From NCBI GenBank assembly GCA_007119005.1, contig SKQM01000223.1, positions 1-10,673 of the forward strand: DNA of 10,673 nt. The letters run 5' to 3'. Origin of the DNA: Thioalkalivibrio sp. Lineage in GTDB: Bacteria > Pseudomonadota > Gammaproteobacteria > Ectothiorhodospirales > Ectothiorhodospiraceae. Both the position numbers and the translations under genes were made by a program. Below, one piece after another: positions 5,854 to 10,673 of this stretch. A model generated the notes under the pieces. That model worked only from the letters and a program-made list of their open reading frames with translations, made no database searches and was not told the origin of the DNA. Within the stretch, counting starts at the first letter, position 1. Each line of letters starts with the position of its first letter.

Positions 5854-6372
5854 GCTGCGGGCTCCGTCGGGGAAGTCGTTGTGAAAAAGCATCCATGGAA
5901 TAGCACGGACATTGCCGAAAATGAAGTGCATTGAAACCCTTTTCAGGGTGTTTCCGTGCGTTCCATGGCGTCCCCTGACATCGTCAGGGGTGGTGGCTGG
6001 CTGTGACCGTTAGACCAGGTGTCAGACCTTCCTGGAGGAAGCCCTTGCCCGGCAAAACGGTGGATACCATCACTGAGGACGTCCGATGCGGCGAAGATCT
6101 TCCGCGGTCGGCCCCTGGATGGGAACCGTGTGGCTGAATTCCGTCCGGCAGGTCCGGAGCCGAACGGGAAAGGTGTTTCCGGCGTGGGAATTTCCGCGGC
6201 GCGGCCGCGTTGGCGGCACGGGCCTCATGGGTATGGGTATACTCGTTTTCCCGCCCTGCGACTCACGGGTCAACGCGCCGGCCCGCACGCCGATGGGGCG
6301 TTCCCGCGGCTCGTTGTGCGCGGACTGCCCACCCCGCAGGGTGCCTGGTGCGGATGGCTTTCTGGAGGTGTG
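5854..6372. other. 519-base divergent intergenic region
   Basis: The region separates the divergent metallo-hydrolase and the unknown membrane-anchored gene. No open frame in it looks real. It holds an imperfect inverted repeat (5933-5952, around GAAACCCT-TTTC-AGGG), a perfect palindrome (5972-5990), and small symmetric motifs at 6028-6041 and 6045-6055. For the minus strand, TTCATT (plus 5920-5925) and TGCTATTCC (plus 5897-5905) form a weak 17-base-spaced promoter upstream of the 5853 start. For the plus strand, TATACT at 6238-6243 could be a -10, without a clear -35. No RNA family was recognised. Confidence 0.5.
5972..5990. promoter_or_regulatory. Perfect 19-bp palindrome, possible operator
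   Basis: CCCCTGACATCGTCAGGGG has perfect 8-bp arms around a 3-base centre. It lies about 120 bases upstream of the metallo-hydrolase start and about 380 bases before the plus-strand gene. It could be an operator or the stem of a leader hairpin. No T-run follows. The regulator is not identifiable. Confidence 0.4.
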
Positions 6373-7062
6373 ATGCGTTTCCGAGGATGGCTCTGGGTTT
6401 TCCTGGGCACAGTACTGGTACTTGTTTTGGTCGGAGTCTTCGTGGCGCCCGACCGTACCCAGACGCAGCGTTTCGAGGATCTGCCCTGGCAGATCGAGGT
6501 GCTCGCCGAGGACCGGACGCGGGTGCTCGGCATCGAACTGGGCCGGACCACCCTGCGCGAACTCGCGGGCCTTCTGCCAGTGCCGGACATCCGCCTGTTC
6601 GTGGAACCGGATGGAACCCGGACCGTCGAGGCCTTCTACGCCAACGCGCGCATCCCGCCGTTCGAAGCCAACCTGGTGCTGGTGCCGGGGCTTGACGAAG
6701 CCGGCATGAATTTCGTCTGGGAAGAGCGGACCTCCGAGCGTCCGATGCCCAGCGGTGCCCGGCGCCACGGGCTCAGCGACGACGCGCTGCGGATGCTCGG
6801 CGGTACCCCGATCGTGGAGATGAGCTACATTCCGCGTGCCCGCTGGAACCCGGAGCAGGTGCGTGAGCGCTTCGGAGAACCGGCGGGCCTGTTGCGCATC
6901 GGCGACGACCAGACCTACTGGCTGTACCCGGACCGCGGTGTCGCGATCATGATCCCCGCGGGCCGCGGGCGGGTGCTGATGCACTTCGTCACGCAGGAGC
7001 GCTGGGTTCAGGTCGTCGAACGGCTCGAGCAGGCCGGCCAGCGTCTGCTGGAGGGAACGTAG
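6373..7062 (+). CDS. Membrane-anchored protein of unknown function
   Basis: A 229-residue protein I do not recognise as a named family. Residues 1-6 are basic (MRFRGW) and 7-25 form one strong hydrophobic segment ending in VAP, so it is probably an inner-membrane anchor or uncleaved signal with the rest in the periplasm. The soluble part has no cysteine and no obvious catalytic motif. The C-terminal half (about 157-225) alternates short strands and helices, with ERFGEP (165-170) and a WLYPDRGVAI strand (183-192), loosely like BamE/SmpA-type small domains; that comparison is weak. TGGAGG lies four bases before the ATG; an adjoining GTG one codon earlier is possible. The stop overlaps the GTG of ycgN (TAGTG), so the two are probably co-translated. 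Base composition matches its neighbours. Confidence 0.75.
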   Translation: MRFRGWLWVFLGTVLVLVLVGVFVAPDRTQTQRFEDLPWQIEVLAEDRTRVLGIELGRTTLRELAGLLPVPDIRLFVEPDGTRTVEAFYANARIPPFEANLVLVPGLDEAGMNFVWEERTSERPMPSGARRHGLSDDALRMLGGTPIVEMSYIPRARWNPEQVRERFGEPAGLLRIGDDQTYWLYPDRGVAIMIPAGRGRVLMHFVTQERWVQVVERLEQAGQRLLEGT

Positions 7063-7586
7063 TGGACCCGCATGACCCACCGGGGAAACGGCTGATGGAT
7101 CTGCCCTTCTGGGAACGGCCGCTCGATACCCTCGACGAAAGGGAATGGGAGGCCCTCTGCGACGGCTGCGGGCGTTGCTGCCTGCACAAGCTCGAGGACG
7201 AGGACACCGGCGAGTTGGCCTTTACCTGGCTCGCCTGCCGGCTCTTGGACTGCGCAACCGGGCGTTGCTCCGACTACGCGAACCGGATCCGGCGGGTTCC
7301 CGACTGCCTGCGGGTCGACATCGAGTCCGTGACCGGGTACGACTGGCTGCCGCCGACCTGCGCGTACCGCCTCCGGCTGCACGGCCAGCCGTTGCCGGAA
7401 TGGCACCCGCTGGTCTCGGGCGACCCGCAGACCGTGCGCGAGGCGGGCGTGTCGGTGGCCGGCCGGGTGGTCCGTGAGGACGAGGCACCCGACCTGCCAC
7501 TGATCGACTTCGTCGTCGACTGGCCCGGTCAGTGGCCGCGCGCCGCGAGACCGGCCGCTAGGCGCGGACCGGCGAAGCCTTCCTGA
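7062..7586 (+). CDS. ycgN: YcgN family (UPF0260) cysteine-cluster protein
   Basis: A 174-residue member of the YcgN/UPF0260 family. Clear blocks are FWERPLDTLDEREWEALCDG (16-35), the cysteine cluster CDGCGRCC (33-40; C33, C36, C39, C40), further cysteines C59, C64, C69, C82 and C100, and WLPPTCAYRL (95-104) followed by LPEWHPLVSG (111-120). The cysteines suggest metal or iron-sulfur binding, but the family function is not established. The GTG start has GGAGGG six bases upstream and overlaps the previous stop; an ATG at 7095 is a possible alternative. The last ~20 residues are arginine/proline/alanine-rich, extend beyond the ~153-residue E. coli protein as I recall it, and overlap the convergent GST gene. 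The tail may therefore be a recent read-through extension. Confidence 0.9.
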   Translation: MDPHDPPGKRLMDLPFWERPLDTLDEREWEALCDGCGRCCLHKLEDEDTGELAFTWLACRLLDCATGRCSDYANRIRRVPDCLRVDIESVTGYDWLPPTCAYRLRLHGQPLPEWHPLVSGDPQTVREAGVSVAGRVVREDEAPDLPLIDFVVDWPGQWPRAARPAARRGPAKPS

Positions 7587-8221
7587 GCGTTCAGGAAGCG
7601 CATCAGCCGCTCCCGGAAGTCGCCGACGGTCGAATCCTGCACTTCGGGCAGCGCCGAGATGTGTTGCCACCAGCGCGCCAGCCGAGGGTATTCCGCGGGC
7701 TGCCACGGGCTGTCGGGATCCTGCAGCATGTCGTAGCGCATCAGCAGCGGTGCCAGTGTCGAGTCCAGCAGCGTGAAGTCGGGCCCGCTGAAGCAGGGTC
7801 CCGCCTGGCACTGCTCCTCCATCCGTCGGAGACCCTTGACCGCTTCGTCCCGCGCCTCGCGGAAGGCTTCTTCAGTGGGGGCGGTCATCCACCGGTGCAG
7901 CGCCATGATCATGTCCGAAGCGAATGCGATCCAGGCCCGGGCCAGCGCCCGATGCAGTGGATCCGCCGGCATCAGGTGGGGCGGCGTGAGCTCGTCCACG
8001 TATTCGTTGATCACCGCCGATTCGAAGAGGGGGGTGTCCTGGTCCACGATCAGCAGGGGCACCTTCCCGGTTGGAGACTTTTCGAGGAACCAGCCGGGGA
8101 GGTCTTTCGGATCGATGAAGGTCCGTTCGAACGGGACCTTCTTGTGTTTCAGCGTGATGACGCTACGCTGCACGAAAGGGCAGAGCGGAAAGCTCACCAG
8201 ATGCAGATGGGGCAGGGCCAT
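7529..8221 (-). CDS. Glutathione S-transferase family protein, Cys-type
   Basis: A 230-residue GST. The N-terminal thioredoxin-like domain (about 5-80) carries CPFVQR at 14-19, with Cys14 in the place of the catalytic cysteine of omega/lambda-like GSTs. It also has the cis-proline V54-P55 and the glutathione-contact pair E67-S68. The C-terminal all-helical domain (about 88-210) includes SGPDFTLLDS (145-154), the usual N-capping box region. Cys-type GSTs generally act as thiol transferases, dehydroascorbate reductases or glutathionyl-reductases rather than as conjugating enzymes; the substrate is unknown. GGAGG lies four bases before the ATG at 8221. An in-frame open stretch continues upstream to 8698, but it is antisense to hslR and unlike GST. 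The gene is divergent from hslR (48-base gap) and its 3' end overlaps ycgN by 58 bases. Confidence 0.9.
   Translation of the reverse strand: MALPHLHLVSFPLCPFVQRSVITLKHKKVPFERTFIDPKDLPGWFLEKSPTGKVPLLIVDQDTPLFESAVINEYVDELTPPHLMPADPLHRALARAWIAFASDMIMALHRWMTAPTEEAFREARDEAVKGLRRMEEQCQAGPCFSGPDFTLLDSTLAPLLMRYDMLQDPDSPWQPAEYPRLARWWQHISALPEVQDSTVGDFRERLMRFLNAQEGFAGPRLAAGLAARGH
7579..7598. repeat. Hairpin spanning the ycgN stop codon
   Basis: CTTCCTGA at 7579-7586 and TCAGGAAG at 7591-7598 form a perfect 8-bp stem with a 4-base loop. It covers the last codons of ycgN while lying inside the GST coding region on the other strand. No T-run follows on the plus strand, so a role in ending ycgN transcription is only possible, not shown. 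Confidence 0.4.
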
Positions 8222-8269
8222 GAGACCTCCAGTTGGCGACGTTGATCGGTTCCCGGTGGGCGCGCGGGC

Positions 8270-8677
8270 GTGACCGCGGCGGATGCCGATGCCGGCGCAC
8301 TGCGCCTGGACAAATGGCTCTGGGCCGCCCGCTTTTTCAAGACCCGGGCGCTCGCCACCGAGGCGGTTGCAGGGGGCAAGGTGCACGTAAACGGCGATCG
8401 CTGCAAGCCTGCCAGGAAGGTGCACCCCGGAGACCACGTGACGGTGCACCGGGGGCAGGAGGTCTTCGACATCGAGGTGCTCGGGATCAACGCCCAGCGC
8501 CGTCCGGCCTCCGAGGCGCGGCAGTTGTATGCCGAGACCGCGGAAAGCATCGCCCGGCGCGAGGCGGAGGCCGATCGGCGCCGTGAGCTGCGGGCCGATG
8601 CGGGCCCCGCAAGGCGGCCAGACAAGCGGGAGCGCCGGCACATCCGGCGTTTCATCAGAAAGGAGGGGGAGAGGTGA
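8270..8677 (+). CDS. hslR: Hsp15-type S4-domain RNA-binding protein
   Basis: A 135-residue basic protein of the Hsp15 family, the same size as E. coli HslR. The S4 RNA-binding domain spans about residues 11-70, beginning LRLDKWLWAARFFKTRALAT (11-30) and including GGKVHVNGDRCKPARKVHPGD (35-55). The rest is a highly charged helical tail rich in Arg and Glu, typical of Hsp15. In E. coli, Hsp15 is heat-induced and binds 50S subunits that carry a stalled nascent chain, helping to recycle them. The start is a GTG with only a weak purine stretch upstream; no better in-frame start was found. The stop overlaps the GTG of the Nudix gene (GTGA), which suggests coupled translation. I cannot see a heat-shock promoter in the 48-base gap to the divergent GST gene. 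Confidence 0.92.
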   Translation: MTAADADAGALRLDKWLWAARFFKTRALATEAVAGGKVHVNGDRCKPARKVHPGDHVTVHRGQEVFDIEVLGINAQRRPASEARQLYAETAESIARREAEADRRRELRADAGPARRPDKRERRHIRRFIRKEGER

Positions 8678-9123
8678 ATACAGAGCGTCCGGAGACACCC
8701 TTGCTGGCCGTCGATCTGATCATCCGCCACGCGGCCAACCCGGGCCGTGTGCTGGTGATCGAGCGCCGCAATCCGCCGCTGGGTTGGGCGCTGCCGGGTG
8801 GGTTCGTGGACCCCGGCGAGCCGGTGGAGCGGGCGGCGCGGCGCGAGGCGCTGGAGGAGACGAACCTCGAAGTCCGGCTCGAGGCCCTGCTGGGCGTGTA
8901 CTCGGATCCGGAGCGGGATTCGCGCGGCCACACCGTGAGCCTCGTCTATGTAGCCCGGGGCGAGGGTGAGGCGCTGGCCCAGGATGACGCGCTGGCGCTG
9001 CGCTGGCTCGACCCCGAGGACCGGACCCAGCCGCTGGCCTTCGATCACCGGCGGATCCTCGATGACTACCTGCGCTTTCGAGCCACCGGCGAGGTGGCCC
9101 CTATCCGCCACTGCAGCCGCTGA
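8674..9123 (+). CDS. Nudix hydrolase
   Basis: A 149-residue single-domain Nudix hydrolase. The Nudix box runs from G43 to L65: G43, E49, R57-E58, E61-E62 and L65 all match the G-x5-E-x7-REU-x-EE-x-GU pattern. The usual glycine near the end is Asn64 (EETNL), a tolerated but less common variant. The metal-binding glutamates are present, so activity is expected. The enzyme would split a nucleoside diphosphate linked to another group. The specificity (ADP-ribose, oxidised nucleotides, or another) cannot be decided; the WALPGGFVDPGE lead-in (38-49) is common in ADP-ribose-type members. The GTG start has a strong AGGAGG at 8661-8666 and overlaps the hslR stop. The preceding short region LAVDLIIRHAANPGRVLVIE (11-30) forms the first strands of the fold. 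Confidence 0.9.
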   Translation: MNTERPETPLLAVDLIIRHAANPGRVLVIERRNPPLGWALPGGFVDPGEPVERAARREALEETNLEVRLEALLGVYSDPERDSRGHTVSLVYVARGEGEALAQDDALALRWLDPEDRTQPLAFDHRRILDDYLRFRATGEVAPIRHCSR

Positions 9124-9161
9124 GAGCGCTTGGCGGCCGGCGCAGCGCGCAGGCAAGCTGT

Positions 9162-9167
9162 TATCAT
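9162..9167 (+). promoter_or_regulatory. Possible -10 element for pcnB
   Basis: TATCAT lies in an AT-rich island (TGTTATCATACC) inside the 74-base gap between the Nudix stop and the pcnB start, about 30 bases before the GTG. No good -35 is found 17 bases upstream; TTGGCG at 9130-9135 is 26 bases away. It suggests that pcnB-folK may have its own promoter. Confidence 0.3.
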
Positions 9168-9197
9168 ACCGGCCTTTCCGAACGACGACGAACCCTG

Positions 9198-10526
9198 GTG
9201 AGCGAACCAGCCCAAGCCCCGATACAGCCGCAGGTCTACACCCGCGATCAGCACCCGATCTCGCGCACCGCGATCAGCGACAATGCGCTGAAGGTCCTGT
9301 ACCGCCTGCGCGACGCGGGTTTTCGCAGCTGCCTGGTCGGTGGCGGGGTGCGGGATCTGCTGCTCGGGCGTGAGCCCAAGGACTTCGACGTCGCGACCGA
9401 CGCCCATCCCGAGGACGTCCGCCGGCTCTTCCGCAACTGCCGCCTGATCGGCCGGCGCTTCCGCCTGGCGCATGTCACTTTCGGACGCGAAATCATCGAG
9501 GTCGCAACCTTCCGGGCTCCATTTGGTGCCGAGGACGAGGAAGGCAACATCGAACTCAGTGAAGAAGGTCGCATCATCCGCGACAATTGCTACGGCACCA
9601 TCGAACAGGATGCGTGGCGGCGCGATTTCACCATCAACGCGCTTTACTACGACATCGCCGACTACTCCGTGCTCGACTTCACCAATGGTGTGCTCGACCT
9701 GCACGACGGCGTGCTGCGCCTGATCGGTGACGACCCCGAGCAGCGTCTGCGCGAAGACCCGGTGCGCATGCTGCGTGCGGTGCGGTTTGCGGCCAAGCTC
9801 GGTCTGCGTATCGCCCCGGAGGTCGACGACGCACTGCACCGCTATGCCGGCTTGATCACCTCGGTGGCGCCTGCGCGTCTGTTCGACGAAGTGATCAAGC
9901 TTTTCCACAGTGCTGCGGCGGTGACCTGCCTGGACGAACTCGAGCGTTTTGGCCTCTTCGAGGCGCTGTTTCCGCAGGCGGCCGCGTGCTTCGCCGACCC
10001 CGAGACCGGACCCGCCCAACGCGCGTTCCTGGTCGAGGCGTTGAAGAATACCGATGCCAGGATCCGCGACGAGATGGGCGTACACCCGGCGTTCCTGTAC
10101 GCGGCGATCCTCTGGGCACCGTTGCGGCGGGAGGTCCAGGCACGGCTGGATGCCGGCGAGGAGCCCGTCGCAGCGTGGCAGCAGGCGTCTTCCATTGTGC
10201 TGGAGCGGCAGGTGCAACGGGTTTCGATTCCAAAGCGCTACGCATTGGTGGTGCGCGAGATCTGGGAATTGCAGCAACGGCTGCCACGGAACCAGGGCGG
10301 GCGGGCGCTCAGGCTCCTCGGCCATCCGCGCTTTCGTGCGGGCTACGACTTTCTCTGTCTGCGCGCGCGGGCGGGCGAGACCGACCCGGAACTCTGCGAC
10401 TGGTGGACCGAGTTCCAGACAAGCGACGCCGCCCGCCAGCAGGAGGTGTCCGGGGAGTACGCTCCGGCACCCGCGACCCGGCCGCGGCGTGGCCGGCGCC
10501 GGCGCAGGCCCCAGGCGGCGTCATGA
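9198..10526 (+). CDS. pcnB: Poly(A) polymerase I
   Basis: A 442-residue PcnB, which adds 3' poly(A) tails to RNAs and so promotes their decay by exonucleases. The class II nucleotidyltransferase core shows GGGVRD at 48-53, the metal-binding D62-F-D64 in KDFDVATD, and the RRDFTINALYY motif at 141-151. RLREDPVRMLRAVRFAAK (183-200) follows in the RNA-binding neck region, as in PcnB and CCA-adding enzymes. The length, the sequence around AGFRSCLVGGGVRDLLLG (40-57), and the arginine-rich tail (RPRRGRRRRRPQAAS) favour PcnB over a tRNA CCA-adding enzyme. The GTG start is chosen because the family's N-terminal lead-in follows it; it lacks a strong ribosome site. The stop overlaps the folK ATG (ATGA), a pairing conserved in many gammaproteobacteria. 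Confidence 0.95.
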   Translation: MSEPAQAPIQPQVYTRDQHPISRTAISDNALKVLYRLRDAGFRSCLVGGGVRDLLLGREPKDFDVATDAHPEDVRRLFRNCRLIGRRFRLAHVTFGREIIEVATFRAPFGAEDEEGNIELSEEGRIIRDNCYGTIEQDAWRRDFTINALYYDIADYSVLDFTNGVLDLHDGVLRLIGDDPEQRLREDPVRMLRAVRFAAKLGLRIAPEVDDALHRYAGLITSVAPARLFDEVIKLFHSAAAVTCLDELERFGLFEALFPQAAACFADPETGPAQRAFLVEALKNTDARIRDEMGVHPAFLYAAILWAPLRREVQARLDAGEEPVAAWQQASSIVLERQVQRVSIPKRYALVVREIWELQQRLPRNQGGRALRLLGHPRFRAGYDFLCLRARAGETDPELCDWWTEFQTSDAARQQEVSGEYAPAPATRPRRGRRRRRPQAAS

Positions 10527-10673
10527 CGGCGCCGGTGACGGCCTTCATCGGGATCGGAGCCAACCTGGGCGATCCCGTCGCGCAGGTGCTCGATGCCTTT
10601 GTCCGACTCGGGCGAGACCTGCCGGATACCCGGCTCACCGGTCGCTCGCGCCTGTTCCGGAACCCGCCGATGG
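10523..10673 (+). CDS. folK: HPPK (folate biosynthesis), N-terminal part, cut by window edge
   Basis: Only the first 50 residues are present. The translation contains FIGIGANLGDP (8-18), the standard opening strand and glycine loop of 6-hydroxymethyl-7,8-dihydropterin pyrophosphokinase. It continues through a helix (VAQVLDAFVRLGRDLP) to SRLFRNPPM near the edge, matching the family's S-x-L-Y-x-T-x-P-x-G region. The enzyme transfers pyrophosphate from ATP to the pterin, just before dihydropteroate synthase in folate synthesis. The ATG overlaps the pcnB stop, which suggests translational coupling. The rest of the gene lies beyond the window. Confidence 0.9.
   Translation, partial: MTAPVTAFIGIGANLGDPVAQVLDAFVRLGRDLPDTRLTGRSRLFRNPPM

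Noticed and set aside
5854..5931. Earlier ATG start (5931) for the Tat metallo-hydrolase
   Set aside because: It would bury the twin-arginine motif 34 residues inside the protein; the ATG at 5853 has GGAG upstream.
6019..6372. N-terminal extension of the unknown membrane-anchored protein to a GTG at 6019
   Set aside because: It would put about 118 low-complexity residues before an obvious membrane anchor, and TGGAGG sits directly before the ATG at 6373.
6070..7080. Long minus-strand open frame opposite the unknown membrane-anchored gene
   Set aside because: The plus-strand frame has a ribosome site, an anchor helix and a coupled downstream gene; the minus frame shows none of these.
9066..10325. 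Long minus-strand open frame (about 419 codons) opposite pcnB
   Set aside because: It is antisense to a strongly recognised pcnB, has no family resemblance, and arises from high GC and codon bias.
1..10673. CRISPR array, tRNA, rRNA, insertion sequence or prophage
   Set aside because: No regularly spaced direct repeats, cloverleaf-like gene, rRNA motifs, transposase, integrase or phage structural protein were seen on either strand.

Overview
The window is a high-GC, gene-dense piece of bacterial chromosome. The best guess is a chemolithoautotrophic gammaproteobacterium of the Thioalkalivibrio/Ectothiorhodospiraceae kind. This is inferred from a clear CsoS1D alpha-carboxysome shell protein together with gammaproteobacterial markers (Hsp15-type hslR, ycgN, and a pcnB-folK pair). 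No phage, insertion sequence, CRISPR array, rRNA or tRNA was seen.

Layout. Positions 142-1238 (+) hold an overlapping lrgA-lrgB pair of membrane proteins. An inverted-repeat element (1251-1333) separates it from a convergent XPF/ERCC4-type nuclease with C-terminal helix-hairpin-helix motifs (1354-1992, -). A 410-base divergent gap leads to csoS1D (2403-3035, +), which stands without any other carboxysome gene. A 99-bp MITE-like repeat (3086-3184) fills the next convergent gap. A minus-strand group follows, in transcription order: a Tat-exported metallo-beta-lactamase-fold protein (5853-4822), a WYL-domain regulator (4740-3766) and a stand-alone HIRAN-domain protein (3677-3279). A 19-bp palindrome sits at the predicted -35 position of the HIRAN gene.

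After a 519-base divergent gap, the plus strand carries an unrecognised membrane-anchored protein (6373-7062) overlapped by ycgN (7062-7586). The end of ycgN overlaps a convergent GST gene (8221-7529) by 58 bases. Divergent to the GST gene is an hslR-Nudix pair (8270-9123), then pcnB (9198-10526) and the start of folK (10523 to the window edge).

How the genes work together. Most pairs look like ordinary housekeeping: GTGA, TAGTG or ATGA stop-start overlaps suggest translational coupling in lrgA-lrgB, unknown-ycgN, hslR-Nudix and pcnB-folK. The less ordinary parts are the orphan csoS1D, the bacterial ERCC4-HhH nuclease, and the WYL-HIRAN pair with its candidate operator. The last two hint at a DNA-damage or DNA-structure theme, which is inference only. 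Two of the three convergent junctions contain repeat elements able to form strong hairpins and probably act as bidirectional terminators.
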